Part shown: one piece after another, positions 49,657-59,800 of the stretch
Numbering within the stretch: position 1 is the stretch's first letter
Layout: each line of letters begins with the position of its first letter
Assembly (NCBI GenBank): GCA_036023115.1
Contig: JAYKKT010000089.1
Location: forward strand, 9,725,001-9,789,000
Direction: 5' to 3'
DNA: 64,000 nucleotides
From: Brasenia schreberi
Taxonomy: Eukaryota > Streptophyta > Magnoliopsida > Nymphaeales > Cabombaceae
Program-made: the position numbers and the translations under genes
The notes under the pieces: model-generated
Databases searched by the model: none
Seen by the model: the letters and a program-made list of their open reading frames with translations, nothing else
Told to the model about the DNA's origin: nothing

Positions 49657-52600
49657 CTCTGCCCATGTAAGGGATCACCCTTGCATTGCCGGTCCTAAGC
49701 CCGTATAAAGGAGGAGGGTTGTGTTAGGCTTTCGACAGCCAATGTAAAACTTTATCGGATTTCTATAACATAAATTACAAAAATTATGAGCATTTCTTTG
49801 GGCGTCCCCGCCTAGCGACGTACTTTAGAGCCCGAATGTAGTAATAAGTAAGCAAGAGCCACTACATTTTCGCTCGAATGTAGTAAATCAATTATAGAGA
49901 GGGTTCCCACATCATGGACGGGTGTGGGTAAAGATGTTGGTCCCGCTACATTGTTGCCTGAATGTAGTGAAAAATTTTCAGAGAGGTTCTCCGCATTTTG
50001 ATTATGGACGGATGCGGGGGGGTAAGAAAGCTAGTCATAGATAATAAGATTCGTATTGGTTCTTGGAATGTCGGAACATTATCCGGTAAGCTAATGGAGG
50101 TGGTAGATACTATGATTCGGAGAAAGATTCATATTCTATGTTTACAAGAGACAAAATGGTTTGGAGAAAAAGCAAAGGAGATAGAGGATACAAGTTTTAA
50201 ATTATGGTACTCAGGTAAAGAAAAGGCTGGAATCGGAGTTGGTATTATCATAAATAAAGATTTAAAGGAGAGTGTAGTAGACATACAATGATATGGTGAC
50301 CAAATCATGACGTTGAAATTAGTGTTAGGAGCAGAGGTTTTGAATATAGTTTATGCTTACGCACCCCAAATAGAACTAGAAGACAGTATAAAAACAACTT
50401 TTGGGAAGAGTTAGATAAGGTGATTCAAAAGATTCCACAAAGGGTGATGATTTGTTTAGGAGGAGACTTAAATGGACATGTCTGTAAACAGGCATTAGGA
50501 TATCAAGGTATTCATGGAAACTTTGGTTTTGGGGATATAAATGAGGAAGGTAGGGAGATTTTAAATTTTGTTATGCCATGTGATCTCTTTATAGTCAATA
50601 CAATCTTCAAAAAACGAGATGAACATTTAATTACTTATAAGAGTGGCTTATCACAAACATAAATTGATTACTTTATTTGTAGAAAAAAAAGATAGAGCAT
50701 GTTGTTAAGATTGGAAGGTAATTTCAGGAGAAATCTTAACCACCCAACATCGACTTTTAGTTATGGATTTACAAATAAAAAAATGGACAAAGAAGAAAAG
50801 AGTGCATCGAGCTATTCAGACAAAATGGTGGAACCTCAAAAGCGAGAAAGAAGATATATTTAAACATAAAGTCCTCCAAGGAGATGTTTGGAATTATGTT
50901 GGTATACCCTGTGATATGTGGAACAATATGGCTATACATATTAGGAAAGTGGCGAAAGATGTGTTAGGTTTATCTAAGGGAGGTGTACCGGCACAAAAAG
51001 AAGTTTGGTGGTGGAGTAAAGTACTGTAAAATAAAATCAAGACAAAAAGGGTATGTTACAAATTACATTATGCTAAGAAAACTAGGAAAACCTTAGAGGC
51101 TTATAAGAAAGCAAAGAAGGAAGTGAAAAAGGTTGTGAGTGAAGCAAAAGTTAAATTTTGGGAGGATTTATATAAAAAAACTCAACTCAAAAGGGGGTGA
51201 AAGAGATATTTTTAGGATAGTTAGGGCTAGAGATAAGAAAACTAAAGATCTTAATTATGTTAGATACATCAAGGCGAGGATGAAAAATTTTTAGAGGCAA
51301 ATGGTGATATAAGAAATAGATGGAAAAACTATTTTTATAAGCTTTTTAATGAAAATAAAGATGTTAGTATTAGCTTAGGAGAGTTAGCCAAATCAGAAAT
51401 GTATATAAACCACAATTTCTATCGACGTATTCAAAAGAATGAAATCAAAGAGGCTCTTAAATATACGAAGGGTGGTAAATCGGTAGGACTAGATAATATT
51501 CCTATAAAAGTTTGAAAAATATTAGGAGAAATACGAATCACTTGGCTCACAAGACTATTTAATGAAATATAGAAAAACCAAAAGATGCCCGACGAATTGA
51601 GTGCAAGTACACTTATACCCATATATAAGAACAAGGGAGAAATTCAAAATTGTGTGAATTATCGAGGTATTAAGTTAATGAGCCATACTATAAAATTGTG
51701 GGAAATAATTATCGAACATTGGTTAAGACAAGTATCAAGTACAACAGAGAACCAATTTGGATTCATGCCAGGCAGATCTACTATTGAAGCGATTCACCTT
51801 TTGAAACGTCTTATGGAACATTTTAGAGCAAAAAGGAAAGACCTTTAAATGATATTTATTGATCTAGAGAAAGCTTATGATAGGGTACCGAGAGAGGTTC
51901 TTTGGAGAACTTTAGAAAAAAGAGGTATCCCATTGACATATATTAACATTATAAGAGACATGTATGATGGTACAAAAACATGTGTGAGGACTCATGAAGG
52001 AACGACAAACTTCTTTGAAGTTAATATTGGGTTACATCAAGGATCAACTTTAAGTTCATACTTATTTATAATGGTGATGGATGAATTAACAAAACGTATT
52101 CAAGATAAAGTACCTTGGTGTATGTTATTTGCATATGACATTGTATTAGTGGAGGAGTCTAAGGAAAAAGTGAATAAAAAATTGGAACTATGGAGAGAAA
52201 CATTAGAAAGCAAAGGCCTCCGACTTAGTAGAACAAAGACAGAATATATGGAATATAAGTTTGATCATTTAGTTACTTCAGAGAACATAGAAATTAAAAT
52301 TGGCACACATTGCATCCCCCAAAAGGAAAGCTTTAAATACCTAGGGTCAATTTTTCAAAGTGATAGGAAGAATTTATGGAGATGTTACGCATAGAATTAA
52401 TGCTGGTTGGTTAAAATGGAGAGGAGCATCAGGTATTCTTTGTGATAAGAAGATACCATTAAAGTTAAAAGGTAAATATTATAGAGCAGCAATTAGAGCT
52501 GCCATGTTTTATGGTTCTAAGTGTTGGGCGTTAATCATCAACATGTACAAAAGATGTCTGTAACACAAATGAATATGTTGAGATGGATGAGTGGTCATAC

Positions 52601-52941
52601 AAGAAAAGACTGTATACATAATGAGGTTATTAGAAACAAATTAGGAGTGACACCAATAGAGGATAAAATGAGAAAATATCGTTTAAGATGGTTTGGACAT
52701 ATAGAAAGAAGATCAAAAGAAGAACCTTTAAGAAGGTTAGAAAAACTAAATTTAGAAAGTATTAAAAGAGGTAGAGGACGACCACAAAAGTGTTAGAAAG
52801 AAACAATAAAGAATAATCTAGTTTATTGTGAGTTAACTGCTAACATGTTACACGATAGGGATATGTGGAAACAAAGAATTCATGTAGCCGACCCCGTCTA
52901 GTATGGGAAAATGCTTAGTTGTTGTTGTTGTTGTTGTTGTT
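49657..52941 (+). mobile_element. RTE-type LINE, nearly full length, inactive
   Basis: The 5' UTR (49657-49995) contains hairpin repeats. The endonuclease follows: KIRIGSWNVGTLSGK, CLQETKW (50040-50290), and GGDLNGHV plus further sequence to about 50660. A linker with VWWWSKVL is at about 51005. Reverse transcriptase runs from about 51400, with TLIPIYKNKG, NQFGFMPGRST and [16 protein letters not shown], and the catalytic box reads FAYDIVL at about 52130 where FADD is expected. The C-terminal region has RAAMFYGSKCWA and MLRWMSGHTRKD. The element ends with CCCCGTCTAGTATGGG and a TTG repeat at 52917-52941, the plant RTE tail. Several stops (for example 51846 and 52795) and frameshifts make it non-coding today. 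The flanking 20-bp duplication fixes its ends. Confidence 0.92.
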
Positions 52942-52961
52942 GCGTTTGTAACGAAGAGAAA
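52942..52961 (+). repeat. Right target-site duplication of the RTE LINE
   Basis: GCGTTTGTAACGAAGAGAAA, directly after the TTG tail. It pairs with 49637-49656. Confidence 0.8.
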
Positions 52962-52965
52962 TAAC

Positions 52966-53062
52966 TCATGGCACGCTCTAGTCAACTAAAGGTCATAAGT
53001 TCGATTCTCGGAAATGCATAATGGTTGGGAAGCTATCTATCCCTAACAATCAGGAAAAAAAA
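52966..53062 (+). mobile_element. SINE-like fragment beside the LINE
   Basis: GCACGCTCTAGTCAACTAAAGG and ATAAGTTCGATTCTCGG (B-box) resemble the tRNA-derived copies, followed by an A-rich run at about 53054. It abuts the LINE's right duplication, so the LINE may have inserted at the edge of this repeat. Confidence 0.4.
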
Positions 53063-53159
53063 TCTCTACATTAAAATTTCTACTTCCCAAATTTTCCTCC
53101 TACAGAAAAACGTGGCGTGAAGAACTGAGTCGTGAAGGAGTCATGTTATAAGAGATGAA

Positions 53160-53505
53160 CCGAGCAAACCGAGACTGGCCGTTATAAACTGCTAGTTTTG
53201 GTTCCACTTGAACCTGGAATCAGAATCGAATGAGCTCCTTGGGTCCCAGTTCTGGTAAGGTTTCATGAGAGTTCCAGTTCTGTTTTGTTTCCAGTTTCAT
53301 TTGAAAAATTCATGAAACAAAGTTGAGACTTTTAATTTGCAATAGGTGGAAACAGAACCCTATTGTGGGGGTTTTGATTCGTTTCTGGTTTCAGTTCGAG
53401 TCTAATTCAACCTGCCGATAGGTACAGATGAAAGACCCAAGCCTACAAGAACCATCAAACAAAGGTCTTGAAACGAAAACTTGGGCATGTCAACCCTGCT
53501 TTATG
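53160..53505. mobile_element. GGTTCC-rich hAT-like repeat
   Basis: Scattered AACCGAG, GGTTCC, GTTCCAG and GAACC words, with a right end whose reverse complement begins AGGGTTGACATGCCC. It is similar in style to 8162-8770. The left terminus is not defined. Confidence 0.35.
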
Positions 53506-53914
53506 TTACAGCATTGAGACCGGTACCCTTTTGGCACGAATGGGAAATGGCCTTGATGCCGAGGAGGCTTTCATTTGATGTATATTTGGATATTTGAAAG
53601 GCAATCAATTAAGGACCACAGTACTAAAAGATAATCGTCTTCAAAGTAATCCGAAGCCTCAAAATGCAGTAATTACAAACATCATTTTTCGAGTTATAAG
53701 GGCAACCATACTCGTTAATTAAGCATGGGTTCTATACATTATTGCCTCACGAGAAGTGTTGTCCTTGTATCGGTGGTACTTAAGGCCGGGTTCTAAAATA
53801 AGTAGTTAATATCACAATTAATAAGACACTTACCCAAATTCAATTTCTGCTCAATCAATAAACAAGTTAAAGCTTAATTAATTAATCAACTTGATTTTGA
53901 ACATATAAAAAGGA

Positions 53915-54636
53915 AAAAGGCTTCCGACTTAGTAGAACAAAGAGAAAATATATTAAATGTAAGTTTGATCATTTGGTTACTTCACAGGACATAGAAATTA
54001 AAATTGACACACATTGCATCTCCCCAAAGGAAAGTTTTAAATATCTAGAGTCAATTTTTCAGAGTGATGGAAGAATTGATGGAGATGTTATGCATAGAAT
54101 TAATGTTGGTTGGTTAAAATGGAGAGGAGCATCAAGTATTCTTTGTGATAAGAAGATATCATTAAAGTTAAAAGGTAAATATTATAGAGCACCAATCAGA
54201 CCTATCATGCTTTATAGTTATGAGTGTTGGGCAGTTAATCATCAACATGTACAAAAGATGTTTGTGACAGAAATGAAGATGTTGAGATGGATAAGTGGTC
54301 ATACAAGAAAAGACTGCATACATAATGAGGTTATTAGAAATAAATTATGTGTGGCACCAATAGAGGATAAAATGAGAGAAAATCGTTTAAGGTGGTTTGG
54401 ATATATAGAAACAATATCAAAAGAAGAACCTCTAAGAAGCTATGAAAAACTAAATTTTAAAAGTATTAAAAGATGTAGAGGACGACCACAAAAGTGTTGG
54501 GAAGAAACAATAAAGAATGATCTAGCTTATTGTGAGTTATCTGCTAACATGACACATGATAGGGATCCGTGAAAACAAAGAATCCATCTAGCTAACCCCA
54601 TCTAGTATGAGAAAAAGCTTAGTTGTTGTTGTTGTT
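53915..54636 (+). mobile_element. RTE LINE, 5'-truncated second copy
   Basis: It starts inside the post-RT region (GGCTTCCGACTTAGTAGAAC, matching about 52218) and runs colinear with 52218-52941 to the same end, CCCCATCTAGTATGAGAAA, and a TTG tail. One frame stays open for 199 codons (53973-54572), with RMLRWISG-type sequence in line with the parent's C-terminus. This open run is longer than in the fuller copy. It has no RT active site and is a dead-on-arrival insertion. Confidence 0.9.
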
Positions 54637-54639
54637 GTT

Positions 54640-56270
54640 ATTGTATCAATTTAATGAACCATCAAAATCGAGAGGACATGAACCCCTTTTCTAAAGCCTA
54701 CAACCGAAATGGCAAGGTAGAAATATTAGTTTCAAAAGTATTATTTCTTATATCTATAAGTACCTCACAATTTTTTTAGCCTTGCCAAACAAGCCTACAC
54801 TGCTACCTTCTCCTATATGGTCGGATTGGGCACCCAGGTTAGGTTTGGTGGAGGGTTCCTAGGCCTAGCTGAACCCCTAACTCTATGCCCAAAAGCAAAT
54901 AATACGATCATCTATGGCAGTTTAACATTTATTCACATGGTTGGTTAAGTCTAAGCACCTTATAAATTAAATGGCATTCGGCGACGCCCGGGTAGTTTGA
55001 AGTAGCTAGGTAGTTGCACCCACCCTTTGGAAAGGAGAAATCCCGCACTCCTAAAACAGGTTAAGAGTTTTGAGTAAGACATGGCAAGAAACCCGGGAGA
55101 CGACCTGGAACGTATGTGTTGTGTCCACTCAGGCTAGCACAAAAATCAGACCATGATAGGGTTGACCTGCTTTTGACACGAAAACCAAAGGATAAGACAC
55201 AACCATGGCATAAAACCCAAAGTTGTTGAGACTATATCATTCGAAAATCATGAACAACAGATACAGACATGGCCCAAAATGCCTGTAGCATGGTACACCT
55301 AAGGTAACACAAAAGAAGAGAGTGCATTTGGGTTGACCCGTTTATGATATGAACACGACCCAAAAGGTGCAATTGCCACCGCCAATTTTGGAATTGGCCA
55401 GTTCACTGGTTTTGCACGACTATGGAATGAAAAAGCCTTGTGAAAGACATATCCACAATTTTCAACGAGAATTGGCATCCAATGCTCTTTTTAACTATTC
55501 GTGTCAACACGAGAATTTAATTAGGTTTTGCAGAATATGGATAAAAAATCAGAATATATCTTATGCACCTGATACCCGCTACGAATAGCTGGATTCATTT
55601 AAAAGGGCACATGGCAGGAGTTAAGAAACGGATCAGTGATGATATCAGGAAATCATATATTTTTCATAGGTCACACTTTTCTATTCATATCAAAATCCAA
55701 TTTAAGCGGATTCATTAATCGGGGTAGATCTGAACTGAATTGGAACTGCACGCTAATTTACATATATACCTTATCAGAAACCAGCAGCCTCATGCCACCT
55801 TATACGTACAAGTCACTCATCACACTCGCATGCACACATGCGTGCACGTGCATACACACACATCTATATAGGAAAACCGGATCCCACCCACCTCTAACAT
55901 GCCCACTTTTTTTTTTTGTGGCATGAGTGTAATTCAAAATTTGTAAAGAATTTTAAAAATATGAAGAAAATTGTTATTGCACTCATACTCATACTCATAT
56001 CCCAATGACATCAACTTCTCTACTTACACTTGTACATGAGGAATGAGGAGACTTCCATAAATTACATATAATGGCCGCACATGTGCTTGTTCATGCATGC
56101 ACTGACACACATATGGAGAGAGTCAGTTTGGGGCAGGAATGAGGTACTCATATACAGAGATAGAGAGAAACAATAGGGACTTTCAAAAATATATACTTTG
56201 AGAAGATCTTATCATTCTTAATATAATATATATATTCAAAAAATATTCTTGTCCAGTTAGTTTATATGGG
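54640..56270. other. Intergenic, no gene recognised
   Basis: AT-rich, with repeated CCCAAA/GACCCG words around 55080-55380 that may be an old element. The open frame at 55349-55588 has no recognisable domain. Confidence 0.35.
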
Positions 56271-56276
56271 TTTACA

Positions 56277-56395
56277 TGTCCTTGTGGTCGAGAGTTATTA
56301 CAAGAGCACAATGAGCAAGTAGAAGGTTATGAGTTCGTTATGTTGCGCATGCATCTGGCTTTGACGTCTCCATTGTACAAAACAAAGAAAAAGAG
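56277..56395 (+). mobile_element. SINE-like copy
   Basis: GAGAGTTATTACAAG... then AAGGTTATGAGTTCGTTATG (B-box region), TCTGGCTTTGACGTCTCC and an A-rich end. Diverged from the other copies. Confidence 0.4.
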
Positions 56396-57150
56396 TTATT
56401 ACAAAAAATATTGAGTTAAAATCTATACTTTGACTAAAATCAGCAAATATTCATTTTACCAACGAAAAACATGACAGTTAATTTGTGAAGTTAAGTGCGC
56501 ACCGAGCTCACAGTTCCTCTCATTATGCCCGGCACATGTGAAGATGGACCAACAAGAAGCCATGAAGAAGAAATATCAAGGAGACGAGCCATGAACAGGT
56601 CAAGATTGAGCTGCATTATGCTCCTCTTACGGCTGCCATAGACTTGATTCTTGCTGTAATATAGAATATTATTGCCGCATAAATACGAATTATAGATATT
56701 AATTGATATCAATTATTTCACTAAATAAAACTTTTCAAATTAAGGGTGGCCTGGGCCAGGCGTCTTCTTAACCCGCGCATACTTGGCCCATTTGGGAATG
56801 CAAACTTCTGCTATTATGAAACAACATCAATAACAAACAAGTCTTTTCTCGTAATAGGTGGAGTAGGTTACATTCCATAGGGCTCGATCTTGTACTATTG
56901 TGTCCCGCCTTTGAAAAGCTTGTGATCATTCTTGTGTCTTCAGTCTGACGCATAGGTATACATGCTGTGCTGTGGGTATCTGTAAGCAAACAATGTCTTT
57001 CAGTTAATGATATTATTTACTCATATTCACTCATTGCTTTTGATTAGTATAAGTATAATAAGTATAATAATAATATATTTCAGTTAATGAGCTTGCAAGC
57101 ACAAGTATATTTTCAGTCCAACATAAAAAGTTTATTCATACTGATCCGTG
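56396..57150. other. Intergenic, no gene recognised
   Basis: No exon-like sequence was identified. There is a TATAATAAGTATAATAATAA simple-sequence patch near 57052. Confidence 0.35.
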
Positions 57151-57159
57151 GTTGATTCG

Positions 57160-57310
57160 GGCATTCTTCTTCCCCTTTACAAGGTTTCGAGTTCAAATCT
57201 TGCAAATGGAGAAAACAAGCACTGGGAAAGCTTTAGCCCATAATGTCCAATCCAGCTCGAGATTGGTTGGTCGGGGTTCTTGTGGGCTTCCGGGTACCAG
57301 TGGTGTAGAC
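57160..57310 (+). mobile_element. Second-family SINE-like copy
   Basis: GGTTTCGAGTTCAAATCTTGCAAATGG then AAAACAAGCACTGGGAAAGCTTT. This matches about 44635-44690 (TTCGAGTCTTGTGAATGG, AAAACCAGCACCAGGAGAGCTTT). Confidence 0.45.
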
Positions 57311-57587
57311 AGAAAAAGGAACCTTGTTTATTTATTCAATCTTGTAGACACTCATTAATGAACTCTTCACACTTATGAGAGTAAACATTTCACATATTTC
57401 ACTCTTTCTCAGACACTAGACCATAAAAATAGAAGTTAATAGCAGTATTTATATAAAATCAAATCCATGCCAAGATGTGTTCACATCCCCATACAGAAGA
57501 CAACCCTCAAAACCATGAAGAACTGATGAACTTAACGTATCACATCACAATCACATAACCCATGGTTTGTAATTTATAAGCTAATGT

Positions 57588-59162
57588 CTAAAACTTGCTT
57601 CTTTTCTTCACCTTCACCATCAATCCGTCTTTCATAGACATGATCACAGAGGGCTTTGGTATGATTGGGTGACCTTCCACAACTTCAATTTCAAAGTTGA
57701 GCAAGACATGTGCTGCTGCAAATTTCATTTGCACAAAAGCCATCTCCTTCCCCACACAAGTTCTTGGCCCTCCATTGAAGGCCAAGAACCTAAAGTCACT
57801 GATCTGTTGTTTCTTGAGCCCCCCATCTTCATCAAGCCACCTCTCTGGCACATAATCTAAGCAGTCTTTGCCCCACACCCACTCCATCCTCCCCACTGAG
57901 TAGATGATGTACAGTATCTTCATGCCGGGCTTCACGACGTCGCCGCTCGGCAGGATGTCCTCTTTTATGACACCCTTGTGTCCTATTGGCACAGAAGGAT
58001 ACAGTCTTAGGCTCTCACACAAGGCAGCTTGTAGGTACACCATCTTTTGGAGATCATCATGGGTAAACGTTTTATCATCTGATTTCTTCTCTTGGAGTAT
58101 GGTTCTAAGTTCTTCTAAAAGCCTCTTTTCAATGTGGGGGTGCTTTGACAGAAGCCAAAAGAACCAACTTAGAGCAACTCCAGATGTGTCGCGGCCGGCG
58201 ATCAGAAAGTTGACACATGTATCTCGGAGAAAAGTATCATCATCCTTGAACATGGACATATATGAAGAGAGCAAGTCATCATCACCAACGGCGGCGGCAG
58301 CACCACCTTGGCTTAGGATGGCCTTTCTTTGAGCTAATTGCTTGGCCACGAATTCTTCAACAACAGCCATGGACTTAGCGAACTGCCTCTCCTTGCCGAG
58401 CTTGAGTGCACGAAAGAGCTTCCACCATCTCTCGGGGAGAACATGCCTGAAGAGAACGGATTCCATAGCATCATCAATAGCCTTCGCGAACGGGACGACG
58501 GGTAAGTCTACCGAGAGGCAGCCCGGATTAGTACCGAAGACCGCGGTGCAAGTACTATCAAAAGTGAACCTCAGGAATACATCCTGCAAGTTGATGACGG
58601 CCCCGCGCTGAGCCCTATTGTCCAGTAAGGGGATCAACTGGTTCCGCACCATGTCGTCGGAGGTTCGGGCGACGAACAGTCGAAACGGCTTGGAGTGCAC
58701 CAGAGTGCTGGCCACCTTCCTCTGCGACTTCCATGAATCGGCGTCGGAGTTGAAGATTCCATGCCCCATCAGTTCATGAAAGATCTGGTCGAACTCCTCT
58801 CCTTTAGGATAGTTGTAGAAGTTGGTCTTGAGCATGTACTCGATGTTTCTTGGATCACTAGTGACCAAGTACTCCATGCCGCTGAACCAGGGTCCTTTGA
58901 AGAGAAAGGTGCCGCCGATGATAGCCAGCCCTTTGGTAGACCAATCGTAAAGGTCATGAAGGTTCAGAAGAGTAGCAGGGAGCATGCCCACAAGAGGCCA
59001 ATCTACAAGAAGTTTGTCTCTTTGTTTTCTATAAGTGTGTATCAAATACAAGCAGGCCAGAGCCAAGCATGCCTCTGGCCATCTGAAATTGGATATGAGC
59101 TGAGTTAACCATGCCATGAATTGGGTCTGCGAAGGGAACCATGATAACATATGGAACCACAT
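57588..59162 (-). CDS. CYP96A: CYP96-type cytochrome P450 (MAH1-like hydroxylase)
   Basis: ER-anchored P450 of 524 residues from one uninterrupted exon, as is usual for CYP96. The ATG at 59162 (MWFHMLSW) is taken; a second ATG four codons on is possible. A hydrophobic anchor lies near residues 32-43, then the CYP96-typical DWPLVGMLPATLLN and GTFLFKGPWFSGMEYLVTSDP. The I-helix is AGRDTS at 322-327, ExxR is ESLR at 383-386, PERW is at 439-442, and the haem loop FNGGPRTCVG has Cys469 as ligand. All P450 signatures are present and there is no frameshift. Characterised relatives such as Arabidopsis MAH1 (CYP96A15) hydroxylate mid-chain carbons of wax alkanes. The exact substrate here is unknown, and CYP86 is a less likely alternative. 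Confidence 0.94.
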   Translation of the reverse strand: MWFHMLSWFPSQTQFMAWLTQLISNFRWPEACLALACLYLIHTYRKQRDKLLVDWPLVGMLPATLLNLHDLYDWSTKGLAIIGGTFLFKGPWFSGMEYLVTSDPRNIEYMLKTNFYNYPKGEEFDQIFHELMGHGIFNSDADSWKSQRKVASTLVHSKPFRLFVARTSDDMVRNQLIPLLDNRAQRGAVINLQDVFLRFTFDSTCTAVFGTNPGCLSVDLPVVPFAKAIDDAMESVLFRHVLPERWWKLFRALKLGKERQFAKSMAVVEEFVAKQLAQRKAILSQGGAAAAVGDDDLLSSYMSMFKDDDTFLRDTCVNFLIAGRDTSGVALSWFFWLLSKHPHIEKRLLEELRTILQEKKSDDKTFTHDDLQKMVYLQAALCESLRLYPSVPIGHKGVIKEDILPSGDVVKPGMKILYIIYSVGRMEWVWGKDCLDYVPERWLDEDGGLKKQQISDFRFLAFNGGPRTCVGKEMAFVQMKFAAAHVLLNFEIEVVEGHPIIPKPSVIMSMKDGLMVKVKKRSKF

Positions 59163-59177
59163 TCTCTCTCTCTACAA

Positions 59178-59237
59178 TCAAGGAGAAAGAAAGATGTGTG
59201 TTCTTTCTTTACAGATTCAAGGAGAAAGAAAGATGTT
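59178..59237 (-). repeat. Doubled purine block in the P450 leader
   Basis: TCAAGGAGAAAGAAAGATGT on plus occurs at about 59179 and again at about 59217, just upstream of the start codon. Confidence 0.7.
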
Positions 59238-59257
59238 GAGCTAGGTAAAAGAGGAGG

Positions 59258-59265
59258 TATAAATA
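59258..59265 (-). promoter_or_regulatory. TATA-like box of the P450 gene
   Basis: TATAAATA on the plus strand (TATTTATA on the coding strand), about 95 bp before the start codon. The distance is plausible. Confidence 0.4.
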
Positions 59266-59269
59266 GATA

Positions 59270-59720
59270 TTTGGTGGGGTTGGCGACGCTTAAATTCATA
59301 AAAAAAATAATATTTTGGAGAGTTGAGAAGGAAGGCATGCACACTTTTTTTAGCTATAACGATCCATCTAACATGATCAACAAAGGGGTGGTGGATGCTT
59401 AACAACCCTGTTGACTATCATTAAAAGTGTGGTTGTGGTTGCCATCGGTTTAGTGCATCAAACAAGCCACTTAGGCTGGACCAGCCGGGTCCGCCCGACC
59501 CCATCTTCGTGCGCACATATATAATTCGCTAGCACTCCTAAATACAGCATTCCCGCAAAGGATCGTGCAACACACACACACCCCAATCATATCCATAGCA
59601 CAAAGTTGTTCGTGCAACCAAATTTCAGATAACTGTGTACGCCAATTTTCTGAAAACGGCAAAAGTTTTGTTCAATACGAATATATGCGATCTAAAAAAC
59701 GAACATGTATATATATTTTT
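59270..59720. other. Intergenic upstream of the P450
   Basis: Presumed distal promoter of the P450. No exon recognised. Confidence 0.35.
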
Positions 59721-59721
59721 T

Positions 59722-59800
59722 GTCATACCGGGTATCAAACTCACGACCTTCAAGTCGAATCCCCTAAAAGGTGAGCCAACGGTCCGAGTGCTTGATGTGA
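59722..59800 (-). mobile_element. SINE-like copy
   Basis: The reverse complement has CGTTGGCTCACCTTTTAGGGGATTCGACTTGAAGGTCGTGAGTTTGATACCCGG, with A-box and B-box spacing like the copy at 7261. Confidence 0.45.

Noticed and set aside
57904..58332. Plus-strand 142-codon open frame
   Set aside because: Antisense to the P450 exon, with no family resemblance.
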